Part shown: positions 25,299 to 33,865 of the stretch, one piece after another | How the letters are laid out: the number at the start of each line of letters is the position of its first letter | Position numbering within the stretch: position 1 is the stretch's first letter | Origin: Pyxidicoccus caerfyrddinensis | GTDB lineage: Bacteria > Myxococcota > Myxococcia > Myxococcales > Myxococcaceae | Reading direction: 5' to 3' | DNA: 64,000 nucleotides | Assembly: GCF_010894405.1 (NCBI RefSeq) | Contig: NZ_JAAIYA010000010.1 | Span: forward strand, 186,001-250,000 | Notes under the pieces: model-generated | The model's input: only the letters and a program-made list of their open reading frames with translations | Told to the model about the DNA's origin: nothing | Databases searched by the model: none | Translations under genes and position numbers: made by a program

Positions 25299-28200
25299 TC
25301 AGTGCCCCTGCCGCCCCGCGGGTGCCGGGACGAGCTGCGGAACCACCACCTCAGCGCCCACGTCGACAGCGGGCGCCGTCCGCGTCCGGGCGATGAGCAG
25401 ATAGATGGCCGGGACGAAATACAGGGTGAAGAGCGTGCCGATGGCCATGCCCGTCACCAGCACGAGCCCGATGCTGTTACGCGCCGCCGCGCCCGGCCCT
25501 TCCACGAGGACCAGCGGGAAGTGGCCCGCCACCGTCGCGACCGACGTCATCAGGATGGGACGCAGCCGCTCCGCCGCGGCTTCCCTCACCGCCTCCAGCT
25601 TCGTCCTGCCCTCCTCCTGCAGCCGGTTGGCGAAGTCCACGATGAGAATCCCGTTCTTCGCAATCAGCCCCACCAGCGTCACCAGCCCCACCTGCGAGTA
25701 GATGTTCAGGGTGGTGGTGAAGCTGTCGGTGAAGAAGGACATCATCGGGTTCGGCATCTTCAGGAACGTGGTCAGCAGCGCGCCGAAGAGCGCCAGCGGC
25801 ACCGAGCCAGCGAGGATGATGAGCGGATCCCTGAAGCTGTTGAACTGCGCCGCGAGCACCAGGAAGATCAGCACCACCGCGAGCATGAAGGCGGGAAGGA
25901 ACTTGTTCCCCTCCACCCGGAGCTGCCGCGACTCGCCCGTGTAGTCGAGCGTGTAGCCCTTGGGCAGGATCTTCCCCGCCTCCGTCTCGAGATACGTGAG
26001 GGCCTCGTCCAGCGGCCGGATGGCCACGCCACTGAGCTTCACGGCATTCAGCTGCTGGAAGCGGTTGAGCGAGCGCGGAGCCACCGTGTCGCGGAGGGTC
26101 GCGATGGAGGAGAGCGTCACGAGCTTCCCGTTGGGGCCCGTGACGTACACGTCGCTCAGCTGGTCGGCGTTGAGCCGTGACACGCGCTGCAGCTGCGGGA
26201 CGACCTTGTAGCTGCGCCCGGAGATGTTGAACCGGTTGACGAAGTTGCCGCCCATCGCCGCGCCCAGGTCCTGCCCCACCGTCCCGAGGTTCAGCCCCAG
26301 CTGAGCCACCTTCTCGCGGTCGACCACGACCTCCGACTGGGGCTGGTCGATCTTCACATCGATGAGCGGCGGGAAGGCGAACAGCCCACTCTGCGCTGCC
26401 TTCGCCTGGATCTGCTCGGCGAACGCCAGCAGCTCGCTCGCTTCCGCCGTGGAGGCGATGACGAACTCCACCGGGAAGTTGCCGCCGCCGGGCAGCGCGG
26501 GCGGCAGGATGGGGAACGTCTGGATGCCGGGGATGACGCCGACCCGCTGCTGGGCATCGGCGAGCACCGCCGCGGCGGAGCGGTCGCGCTTCTCCCACGG
26601 CTTCAGGCCCAGTCCCCAGAAGCCTCCGCCCGGGTTGGTGATCTGGAAGCTGAACTGCGACTCCGGCATCTCCATCAACGTCTGGTTCACCTCATGGACG
26701 AACGGTGAGAGCTGCTCCAGCGTGGAGTTGGAAGGCGTGTTGACGATGCCGAAGACGATGCCCTGGTCCTCGGTGGGGGCAAGCTCCTGCGGCGACTGCG
26801 AGAACATCAGGAACGCGAGCAGGCTCAGCACGACCCACATCGTGTAGACCACCGGCCGCGCGGCCAGGGCCCCGTCCAGCGAGCGCGAGTACCCGGCCCG
26901 CAGGCGCGCGAAGTTGCGGTTGATGAAGCCCGACAAGCCCTGGTCCTCGTGGCCGGCCCGCAGGAGGAAGGCGGACATCATCGGCGAGAGCGTCAAGGCC
27001 ACCACGCCCGAGAGCGTGACGGCCCCCGCGAGCGTGAGCGCGAACTCGCGGAACAGCGAGCCCGTCAGCCCGCCCTGGAAGGCGATGGGGGCGTAGACCG
27101 CGGCGAGCGTAATCGTCATCGCGATGATGGGCCCGACCAGCTCGCGGGCGCCCTTGAGGGCCGCGTCCACGGGACTCAGGCCCTCGCGCAGGTGACGCTC
27201 CACGTTCTCCACGACGACGATGGCGTCGTCCACCACCAGTCCCACGGAGAGCACCACCGCGAGCAGGGTGAGCAGGTTCACCGTGAAGCCGAAGACCTGC
27301 ATCAGGAACACCGTGCCGATGAGCGACACCGGGATGGCCACCACCGGAATCAGGATGGAGCGCACGGAGCCCAGGAAGAGGAAGATGACCAACACGACGA
27401 TGAGGAGCGTCTCGAGGAGCGTGCCGACCACCTCGTCGAGCGCGTTCTGGATGTATTCCGTGCCGTCGAAGGCCACTTCCGCTCGGAGCTGCTCGGGGAC
27501 CTCGCGCTTCAGGGCCTCCATCTCCACGCGGATGCGCTTGATGACGTCCAGCGAGTTGGCGTTGGGGAGCGCCCAGATGCCGATGAACACCGCCGTCTGC
27601 CCCGTGAAGTTGACCTCGGTGTCGGAGTCCTCGGCGCCCAGCACCACGTCCGCGACGTCCGACAGCCGCACCACGGCCCCGCCGTCCTGCCGCACGATGA
27701 GCTGCTTGAACTCCTGCACCGAGCGCAGGTCCGTGTTCGTCGTGAGGTTCACCTGCACGAGCGCGCCCCGCGTCTGCCCCACCGCCGCGAGGTAGTTGTT
27801 GGCGGCGAGCGCCTGACGCAGCTGCGCCGGGCTGATGTTGAGCGCGGCCATCCGGTCCGGCTTGAGCCACACCCGCATGGCGAACGTCCGCGCGCCGAGG
27901 AGGTCCGCGCGCTGCACGCCCTCCACGGCCGTCAGCCTCGGCTGCACCACCCGCACGAGGTAGTCGGTAATCTCGTTCTGCTTCAGGAACTCGGAGGAGA
28001 AGCTGAGGTAGGCCGCCGCGAACTGGCTGTCCGCCGACTCGATGTTGATGACCGGGACCTGGGCCTCGGGCGGCAGGTCGCCGCGCACCTGGTCGACCTT
28101 GGCGCTGATCTCGCTGAGGGCCTGGTTGGAGTCGTGGTTGAGCTTGAGCCGGGCACGGATGGTGGAGACGCCCTGCAGGCTCTGGGACTCGAGATACTCG

Positions 28201-28430
28201 ATGCCGTCCGCCGAGGCGATGGCCCGCTCCAGGGGCGTGGTGATGAAGCCGCGGACGAGCTCCGCGTTGGCGCCGACGTAGGCCGTCGTCACGGTGATGT
28301 CGGCGTTCTCGCTGCGCGGGTACTGCCGCACGTTCAGGGACTGGAGGGCCTGCAGCCCCGCGATGACGATGAGGAGGTTGACGACCAGCGCCACCACGGG
28401 CCGGCGGATGAAGAGCGAAGTGAAGTTCAT
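25299..28430 (-). CDS. RND multidrug efflux permease (AcrB/MexB-like)
   Basis: A 1043-residue inner-membrane proton/drug antiporter of the hydrophobe-amphiphile efflux family, normal in length. The start MNFTSLFIRRPV at 28430 fits the family and has GGAAGG upstream. TM1 is followed by QYPRSENADITVTTAYVGA, the usual QYP...P/ADI region. TM4 carries the Asp-Asp proton relay in SVGLVVDDAIVVVENVERHL (about 394-413). The second half repeats the fold (TM8 to TM12, with VGLIAKNGILIVDFANRL). It lies 19 bases after the adaptor gene, forming an adaptor-pump operon; no outer-membrane TolC-like gene is next to it. It lies between two peptide-synthetase loci, but a role in exporting their products is only a guess. 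Confidence 0.97.
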   Translation of the reverse strand: MNFTSLFIRRPVVALVVNLLIVIAGLQALQSLNVRQYPRSENADITVTTAYVGANAELVRGFITTPLERAIASADGIEYLESQSLQGVSTIRARLKLNHDSNQALSEISAKVDQVRGDLPPEAQVPVINIESADSQFAAAYLSFSSEFLKQNEITDYLVRVVQPRLTAVEGVQRADLLGARTFAMRVWLKPDRMAALNISPAQLRQALAANNYLAAVGQTRGALVQVNLTTNTDLRSVQEFKQLIVRQDGGAVVRLSDVADVVLGAEDSDTEVNFTGQTAVFIGIWALPNANSLDVIKRIRVEMEALKREVPEQLRAEVAFDGTEYIQNALDEVVGTLLETLLIVVLVIFLFLGSVRSILIPVVAIPVSLIGTVFLMQVFGFTVNLLTLLAVVLSVGLVVDDAIVVVENVERHLREGLSPVDAALKGARELVGPIIAMTITLAAVYAPIAFQGGLTGSLFREFALTLAGAVTLSGVVALTLSPMMSAFLLRAGHEDQGLSGFINRNFARLRAGYSRSLDGALAARPVVYTMWVVLSLLAFLMFSQSPQELAPTEDQGIVFGIVNTPSNSTLEQLSPFVHEVNQTLMEMPESQFSFQITNPGGGFWGLGLKPWEKRDRSAAAVLADAQQRVGVIPGIQTFPILPPALPGGGNFPVEFVIASTAEASELLAFAEQIQAKAAQSGLFAFPPLIDVKIDQPQSEVVVDREKVAQLGLNLGTVGQDLGAAMGGNFVNRFNISGRSYKVVPQLQRVSRLNADQLSDVYVTGPNGKLVTLSSIATLRDTVAPRSLNRFQQLNAVKLSGVAIRPLDEALTYLETEAGKILPKGYTLDYTGESRQLRVEGNKFLPAFMLAVVLIFLVLAAQFNSFRDPLIILAGSVPLALFGALLTTFLKMPNPMMSFFTDSFTTTLNIYSQVGLVTLVGLIAKNGILIVDFANRLQEEGRTKLEAVREAAAERLRPILMTSVATVAGHFPLVLVEGPGAAARNSIGLVLVTGMAIGTLFTLYFVPAIYLLIARTRTAPAVDVGAEVVVPQLVPAPAGRQGH

Positions 28431-28449
28431 GGGCGCGCCTTCCAGGCCT

Positions 28450-29643
28450 CTACCGGTCCACCGGCTGGGGAGCGACTTCGGGTTTCGGCGCCAGCGCGTC
28501 GTTGATGAGGACGGCCGCGCCATTGCGCAGCTTGAAGGCGCCGTTGTTGGCGACGACCTCGCCCGCTGTCAGGCCAGAGGTCACCTCGACGAAGTCACCC
28601 CGCCGCTCGCCCAGCCGCACGAAGCGCTGCTGCGCCACGCTGGCCGGCTTGCCGGCCGCGTCCTTGCCGTCCACGATGACGAACACCGAGTCACCGTACG
28701 GAGCGAAAAGCACGGCGGTCGTCGGAATGGCCACGACGTTCTTCTTGCCCTCCGCGAGCACCTCGACGTTGGCGAACATCCCCGGCAGCAGGCGCCCATC
28801 CGCATTCGGCACGGTGGCGCGGATGCGCACGTTCCGAGAGGAGAGCTCCACCTCGGGGTTGATGGTCGTCAGCTCGCCCTCCCACGTGTGCTGGGGGAAC
28901 ACGTCCACGTGAACGCGGACCTTCTGCCCCAGCCGTGCCTCCGCCAGCGCCTGCTGCGGCAGGAGGAACTCCACATGGACGGGGTCGACGGACTGGAGCG
29001 AGGCAATGGGGTTGCCCGGCGAGACGACCTGGCCCAGCTCCACCTGTCGGATGCCGATGCGCCCGTCGAAGGGCGCGCGGATGACCTTCTTCGCGATGAT
29101 GGCTCGCAGGTTGGCCGCCACGGCCTCCGCCTGGACCGAGCGGGCCTGGGCGGACTCGAGCTCGGACTGCGTGTTGGCGCCCTGGCCGTGGAGCGACTGG
29201 GAGCGGGCCAGCGACAGCCGGGCCAGCTCCGCGTCCGCCTCGGCCCCGGTCAACTGTGCTGACTCGCTCGTGGTGTCGAGCCGGAGGAGCACCTGGCCCT
29301 TCTTCACCGCCCCGCCATTCTCGAAGCCAATCTCGCGGACGATGCCGGACATCTCGGCCCCGAGCGTCACGCCTCGCACCGCGAGGATGGAGCCCACGGC
29401 GCTACGGGCCGACTGCCACTCGACGGCCTCCACCTTGGCCGAGGTCACCGCCTCGGGGGGAGGGACGAAGGCGGAGCCCGCGTCAATCATCGCGCCAATC
29501 TGCGCCGCCTTGATGCCGACGAGCACGCCGACGATGGCGAGCAGCGTCAGGATTCCAAGGGCCCACTGTTTCTTGCGCCCGCGGGTAGGTTGCGTGGCAC
29601 GGGACTGCGCAGCTTCGGAAGGAGCTGTGACGCTGGAGGTCAT
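28450..29643 (-). CDS. RND efflux periplasmic adaptor (membrane fusion protein)
   Basis: A 397-residue HlyD/AcrA-type adaptor that links an RND pump to the outer-membrane channel. An N-terminal anchor segment (ALGILTLLAIVGVLVGIKA, about 28-46) has no lipobox cysteine, so it is held by a TM helix. The first lipoyl half-motif (GIVREIGFENGGAVKKGQVL) and the second (RAPFDGRIGIRQVELGQVVSPG) flank a helical hairpin (about 130-175). The beta-barrel follows, with the typical LLPGMFANVEV and a C-terminal AVLINDAL. Start ATG at 29643; no strong ribosome-binding site is seen. First gene of the adaptor-pump operon, with a candidate operator upstream. Confidence 0.95.
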   Translation of the reverse strand: MTSSVTAPSEAAQSRATQPTRGRKKQWALGILTLLAIVGVLVGIKAAQIGAMIDAGSAFVPPPEAVTSAKVEAVEWQSARSAVGSILAVRGVTLGAEMSGIVREIGFENGGAVKKGQVLLRLDTTSESAQLTGAEADAELARLSLARSQSLHGQGANTQSELESAQARSVQAEAVAANLRAIIAKKVIRAPFDGRIGIRQVELGQVVSPGNPIASLQSVDPVHVEFLLPQQALAEARLGQKVRVHVDVFPQHTWEGELTTINPEVELSSRNVRIRATVPNADGRLLPGMFANVEVLAEGKKNVVAIPTTAVLFAPYGDSVFVIVDGKDAAGKPASVAQQRFVRLGERRGDFVEVTSGLTAGEVVANNGAFKLRNGAAVLINDALAPKPEVAPQPVDR

Positions 29644-29698
29644 CGACGGACTCGTCAGGGGGTTGAAGGCGGGCCCTCTATACGAATTGCCGCGTGCG

Positions 29699-29718
29699 CG
29701 TGCTCGTTAAATTGCACG
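29699..29718 (-). promoter_or_regulatory. Inverted repeat upstream of the efflux operon
   Basis: CGTGC and GCACG separated by 10 AT-rich bases form a dyad 56-75 bases before the adaptor start, in a locally AT-rich intergenic stretch (29644-29790). On the minus strand a TATAGA (-10-like) lies just downstream of it. Spacing and place are typical for a TetR- or MarR-type repressor site, but no regulator gene is adjacent. No convincing -35 box was found. Confidence 0.35.
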
Positions 29719-29790
29719 AAGAAATGTAACTCCGTTGCGGGGAAAAATAATGCGCCATTCCGCCGGAAAGTGTGTCCCGCGAAAAGGCCC

Positions 29791-31188
29791 TCAAGCCGGG
29801 ACGAGCTGGTCCGCGATGCGCGCCAGGTCCGACACGGAGGTGACGACCACGGCCTGGTGGCAGTGCTTCTCGTAGGTGAGCATCTCGCTGTCGCCGATGC
29901 CCCAGTTGCCGCGCTCCTCGGGGCAGATCCACAAGAGGCGCTTCGCCTTGCGGCGCAGGTCCTTCAGCGCCCACGCGTTGTTCGCGTTGTAGTTGTTCCG
30001 CCCGTCGCCAATCACCATCACCGTGGTGCGGCGGGTGATGCTGCCCAGGTGATCTCTCGTGAAGTCCGCCAGCGCGCGCCCGTAGTTCGAGTTCGCGCTC
30101 AGCGACACCGTCTTCCCCGCGGTGGCCATGTCGATGGCCTCGTCCACGTCCAGGTCCTTGAAGTACTGCGTCACCTCGCCGACGTCGGACACGAAGACGA
30201 ACGAGCGCACGCGCACGAACAGCGACTGCAGCGTGTGCATGAACAGCAGCATCATCCGCGACGCGTTCCGCACCGAATCGGAGACGTCGCACAGGACGAC
30301 CAGCTCCGGGCGCTCCGGCCGGCGGCGGCGGAACTGGGGCACCATGGGCACCCCACCCCACGGCATGTTGCGGCGCAGGGTTCGGCGCACGTTCAGCGCG
30401 CCCCGGCGGTGCGAGCGCTGCTTGCGGATGAGCCGGCTGCGCAGCTTCTCCGCGAGCGTGCGCACGGCGGACTCCATCTGGTCCACCTCCGCCTGCGTCA
30501 ATAGATGCAATGGCTTGTCCTGCACCGTGTCCGTGCGGCGGCGGATGCGGGCCTCGGCCTGGCGCTTCACCTCCTGGCGCGCGGCCTCCTCAATCTTCCG
30601 CATCGCGGCCGCGACATGGCGCGACACAATCTCCACGCCCTCCGGAGCCAGGCCGCGCACGCGCAGCTCGTCCTCCAGGGACTTCATGTCGGAGCGGGCC
30701 TTCTCCATGCCCGCGCCGGCCAGCAGTCGCCGCGAGAAGAAGCCGGCCTGGAGCGGGCTCTCCAATTGCGACAGGTCGAGCTGGAGCGACGCCATCCGGA
30801 AGATCTGCGCCAGCCGCGCCCGGTCTCCTTCGAGGATGGCCTGGGCCAGCGGCGACATCTCCGGCAACAGCTGCGCCATCTGGATGATGACCATCTTCAG
30901 CAGGTCGCCCTCCAGGTAGCCCTCTTCTTTGAGCTGGTCCGCGAGCGACTTATCGATGCCCTCGAACGTCTTCGCCGCGCCGGAGAAGTAGAAGTCGAAC
31001 GCGCGGTTGAAGGTGTCCACGTCCAGCTCGCGCTTCACCAGCGTGGTGCGGAGCACGGCGCGGAACACGCTCCGTTCCTTCAGCCCCACCTCGGTGGTGG
31101 CGCGCAGGGCGTCCTGGACCTCGGACGTACTGACGCGCACGCCGTTCTGGCGGAGCACTTCGGCGAACTCGACGATGCGGGCGTCCAC
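29791..31188 (-). CDS. VWA-domain protein of the CoxE type
   Basis: About 465 residues. The C-terminal half holds a von Willebrand A domain with an intact MIDAS start DVSDS (LVVLCDVSDSVRNASR), a TAGKTVSLSANSNYGRAL segment and VMVIGDGRNN. The N-terminal part (VEFAEVLRQNGVRVSTSEVQDAL) matches CoxE-like/VWA proteins that usually work with a MoxR AAA ATPase in metal or complex maturation. No MoxR gene is nearby here. The middle region is rich in Arg/Lys (RSRLIRKQRSHRRGALNVRR). The start is uncertain: GTG at 31188 gives the usual N-terminus, but the frame is open to a GTG at 31272, and an AGGAGG at 31259-31264 is not placed to serve either start. Confidence 0.88.
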   Translation of the reverse strand: MDARIVEFAEVLRQNGVRVSTSEVQDALRATTEVGLKERSVFRAVLRTTLVKRELDVDTFNRAFDFYFSGAAKTFEGIDKSLADQLKEEGYLEGDLLKMVIIQMAQLLPEMSPLAQAILEGDRARLAQIFRMASLQLDLSQLESPLQAGFFSRRLLAGAGMEKARSDMKSLEDELRVRGLAPEGVEIVSRHVAAAMRKIEEAARQEVKRQAEARIRRRTDTVQDKPLHLLTQAEVDQMESAVRTLAEKLRSRLIRKQRSHRRGALNVRRTLRRNMPWGGVPMVPQFRRRRPERPELVVLCDVSDSVRNASRMMLLFMHTLQSLFVRVRSFVFVSDVGEVTQYFKDLDVDEAIDMATAGKTVSLSANSNYGRALADFTRDHLGSITRRTTVMVIGDGRNNYNANNAWALKDLRRKAKRLLWICPEERGNWGIGDSEMLTYEKHCHQAVVVTSVSDLARIADQLVPA

Positions 31189-31404
31189 CCAACCATCATG
31201 TCCGGGCCGGGCTCCGGCGCAATCCGGAATGAGGCAGGCGTGAGCAGGCGGTCGCTTCCCCTCCTGGTACACGCGGTGTAATCACTAAAATTCCACGAGA
31301 TGCGGATTAAGCGTGTTTCAAACCACTCTAGAGCACCGATCCGGCCCCAAGATGGCCCGCGCAACCCGAGAAACGAAATACGTACTTTCAGTGCGGGTTG
31401 AGCC

Positions 31405-32700
31405 TCAGGCCTTCCGCTCGAAGGACATGACGGCTTCCACGTGGTGCGTCTGGGGGAACATGTCCACCACCTGGAGGGCCAGGGGCTTGTAGCCCGCCTC
31501 GACCAGCCCCGCCGCGTCGCGGGCCAGGGAGGCCGGGTCGCACGCCACGTAGACCACCCGGCGCACGCCCAGGGCCGTCATCCACTTCGCCAGGCCGGGG
31601 GCTCCGGTGCGCGGCGGGTCCGCCAGGCACACGTCGAACTTCCGCCCCTCCGACACCAGTCCGTCGCACGCCTTGCGCGCGTCGCCCTGGATGAAGCGCA
31701 CGTTCGTCACCCCACCCTCGCGCGCGCTGCGCTGGGCCAGCTCCACACCCACCGGCGAGGACTCCACGCCCAGCACGGACGCGGAACCGGCCGCCAGCGG
31801 GAAGGTGAAGTTGCCATTGCCCGAGTACAGCTCCAGCACGGAGTCACCGTCCCGCGCGGCCAATTCGTATACGGCTGACGTGACGAGCCCGACGTTGGCC
31901 TCGGCATGCGCCTGGGCGAAGGCATCCGGCCGCAGGTACAGGGGCACCTCCGGCCGCAGCGGCGAGTACGAGCGCAGCGCCGGCTTCCCCAGCACGCGCG
32001 GCGAGCCCTCCTTCGGCACCAGCACCGCGCCCTCCAGCCGCAGCGCCCTCACCGCGGCCTCCGCCGCCTCCACGTGCCGCGCCGTCACCGGGCCCGTCAG
32101 ATTCACCGCGAAGGCGGCCTTGTCGCCCTCGGCCAACAGGAGCACCTCCTCGGTGTCCTTCGACAGCGGCTTGAGCAGCGGGGCCAGCTTCCCCGGCAGC
32201 TCCCTCAGCAAGGGCGTCAGCGCGCCACACTCGGGCACGGGGACGCGCTCGTGGCTCCGGCGCCCGAAGTACCCCAGCGTCCCCTTCCCCGTCGGGTGCA
32301 GCACCGCGCGGCGCCGGTAGCCCCAGTCCCGAGGCGCCACCAGCAGCGGCCTCACGGTGAAGGACTCCCTCGGCAGGTGGCCCAGGTGCTCCAGGGTCGA
32401 GAGGACGATCTCCTGCTTCGCCGACCGCTGCGCCGGCTCGGCCAGCCCCAGCCAGTCGCAGCCGCCACATTCTCCAGCCCAGGGGCACCGCGGCTCGCGC
32501 CGGTCCGGCCCGGGCGTCACCACCTGTCGCAGCAGCCCTCGGAGCACGCGCCCCTGCGACTCCAGGTGCACGCGCACGGTGTCGCCGGGGAAGGCGCCCG
32601 GGATGAACACGGTGCGCCCCTGCCAGGAGGCCACGCCCTCGCCGAGCTGGCCCAGGCGCTCAATCGTCAATTCAACGGGAGTCTCAGGTAACGGCAGCAT
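31405..32700 (-). CDS. RNA (uracil-5-)-methyltransferase, RlmD/TrmA family
   Basis: A 431-residue SAM-dependent enzyme that should methylate C5 of a uridine in 23S rRNA or tRNA. The N-terminal TRAM domain (about 8-60, ERLGQLGEGVASWQG) is followed by an iron-sulphur cluster signature with C72, C78 and C81 in RCPWAGECGGCDW. The Rossmann domain has ELYSGNGNFTFPL. The uracil-binding LADPPRTGAPG and the catalytic cysteine in YVACDPASLARD (normally YVSCNP) are both present. Which uridine is modified cannot be told. It lies 42 bases after the PilZ gene on the same strand. Confidence 0.93.
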   Translation of the reverse strand: MLPLPETPVELTIERLGQLGEGVASWQGRTVFIPGAFPGDTVRVHLESQGRVLRGLLRQVVTPGPDRREPRCPWAGECGGCDWLGLAEPAQRSAKQEIVLSTLEHLGHLPRESFTVRPLLVAPRDWGYRRRAVLHPTGKGTLGYFGRRSHERVPVPECGALTPLLRELPGKLAPLLKPLSKDTEEVLLLAEGDKAAFAVNLTGPVTARHVEAAEAAVRALRLEGAVLVPKEGSPRVLGKPALRSYSPLRPEVPLYLRPDAFAQAHAEANVGLVTSAVYELAARDGDSVLELYSGNGNFTFPLAAGSASVLGVESSPVGVELAQRSAREGGVTNVRFIQGDARKACDGLVSEGRKFDVCLADPPRTGAPGLAKWMTALGVRRVVYVACDPASLARDAAGLVEAGYKPLALQVVDMFPQTHHVEAVMSFERKA

Positions 32701-32742
32701 TCAGGGGCTCGGTGGGCGGCGCCCAGGACCGAGCGCCACTTG

Positions 32743-33138
32743 TTACTTCCGGGTAACCACGTCCGGCTCGTCCGGGGGGAACTCCGTGCGCAGGCGCTCC
32801 ACGAACTCCCCGATGCGAGAGCGCTTCTCGTCGTCAACGTCCACGAACTCCACCGCCATCCCCGGCGACTGATTCGCCACGTGGGCGCCCGGAGCATTGG
32901 TGCGCGTCACCCGGCCCTTCAGCTCCACCGGGAAGTGCGCGCCGGGCAGCGTCACCAGCAGCCGCACCACCGTGTCCACCGGCAGCGGCTTGTCGGTGTT
33001 GATGTACAGGCCTCCGCGCGACAGATTCACCGCCCAGTCCGTCACGAACCCGGCCACGCTGCTGTAGGCCACGGGCAGCTCGTACTCGACGCGCGGCGCG
33101 CGGTCGCTGGGGTTGGACTTCTGCGAAGTGTCGGCCAT
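32743..33138 (-). CDS. PilZ-domain protein
   Basis: A 131-residue single PilZ domain of the kind found many times in Myxococcus genomes. The second c-di-GMP motif N38-x-S40-x-x-G43 (NLSRGG) is present. The first motif is shortened: R13-A-P-R16 instead of RxxxR, so c-di-GMP binding is not assured. The ribosome-binding GGGGGA before the ATG overlaps the 3' arm of a perfect 11-bp hairpin (33149-33180), so translation from a read-through message should be hindered. It may be co-transcribed with the methyltransferase downstream. Confidence 0.9.
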   Translation of the reverse strand: MADTSQKSNPSDRAPRVEYELPVAYSSVAGFVTDWAVNLSRGGLYINTDKPLPVDTVVRLLVTLPGAHFPVELKGRVTRTNAPGAHVANQSPGMAVEFVDVDDEKRSRIGEFVERLRTEFPPDEPDVVTRK

Positions 33139-33148
33139 GGATGGAGTC

Positions 33149-33180
33149 CCCCGCGGGCCGTGGACTCAGGGCCCGCGGGG
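33149..33180 (-). terminator. 11-bp perfect hairpin after scoB, covering the PilZ ribosome-binding site
   Basis: Arms 33149-33159 and 33170-33180 (CCCCGCGGGCC type) are perfect complements with a 10-base loop. On the minus strand it lies 22 bases after the scoB stop and ends at the G-run that would serve as ribosome-binding site of the PilZ gene. It probably ends the thiolase-scoA-scoB unit and shields the next gene from read-through translation. Confidence 0.6.
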
Positions 33181-33201
33181 CGCCACCCTAGCCTCGTGCG
33201 C

Positions 33202-33858
33202 TCAGAATTTCATCTCGCGCACGTCCGGGGCCACCTTCAGCTTCGGCTCCGTCAGCTTCTGCACCAGCTCCACCGTCACGCCGGGGGCTACTTCACGCAG
33301 CACCAGACCCTCGGGCGTCACGTCGATGTACGCGTGGTCCGAGACGATGTGGTGCACGCACTTGAGGCCCGTCAGCGGCAGCGAGCACTTCTTGAGGATC
33401 TTCGGCTGGCCTTCCTTGTTGGCGTGCTCCATGGCCACGTAGATGCGCTTGGCACCCACCGCCAGGTCCATGGCGCCGCCCATCCCCTTCACCATCTTCC
33501 CGGGGATCATCCAGTTGGCCAGGTCACCCTCTTCGCTGACCTCCATGGCGCCCAGCACGGCCATGTCGATGTGGCCGCCGCGGATCATCCCGAAGGACAG
33601 CGCGGAGTCGAAGAACGACGCGCCCTTCACCGTCGTCACCGTCTCCTTGCCCGCGTTGATGAGGTCCGGGTCCTCGCTCCCCGCGACGGGGTACGGGCCG
33701 ATGCCGAGCAGGCCGTTCTCCGACTGGAGCACCACCTCCACGCCGGCCGGGATGTAGTTGGGGACGAGCGTGGGGATGCCGATGCCCAGGTTGACGTAGA
33801 AGCCGTCCTTCAGCTCCTGGGCGATGCGCATCGCAATCTGTTCACGAGTCAGTGGCAT
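33202..33858 (-). CDS. scoB: 3-oxoacid (acetoacetyl) CoA-transferase, subunit B
   Basis: A 218-residue small subunit of a family I CoA transferase that moves CoA between succinyl-CoA (or another acyl-CoA) and a 3-oxoacid such as acetoacetate. The catalytic glutamate is E47 in the canonical QSENGLLG. VNLGIGIPTL and GAMDLAVGAKR are also typical. GAGGAG before its ATG overlaps the TGA of scoA, with a gap of only 7 bases, so the subunits are translationally linked. With the thiolase upstream it forms an acetoacetate or short 3-ketoacid catabolic set; the acid substrate is not certain. Confidence 0.95.
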   Translation of the reverse strand: MPLTREQIAMRIAQELKDGFYVNLGIGIPTLVPNYIPAGVEVVLQSENGLLGIGPYPVAGSEDPDLINAGKETVTTVKGASFFDSALSFGMIRGGHIDMAVLGAMEVSEEGDLANWMIPGKMVKGMGGAMDLAVGAKRIYVAMEHANKEGQPKILKKCSLPLTGLKCVHHIVSDHAYIDVTPEGLVLREVAPGVTVELVQKLTEPKLKVAPDVREMKF

Positions 33859-33865
33859 GGGCTCC

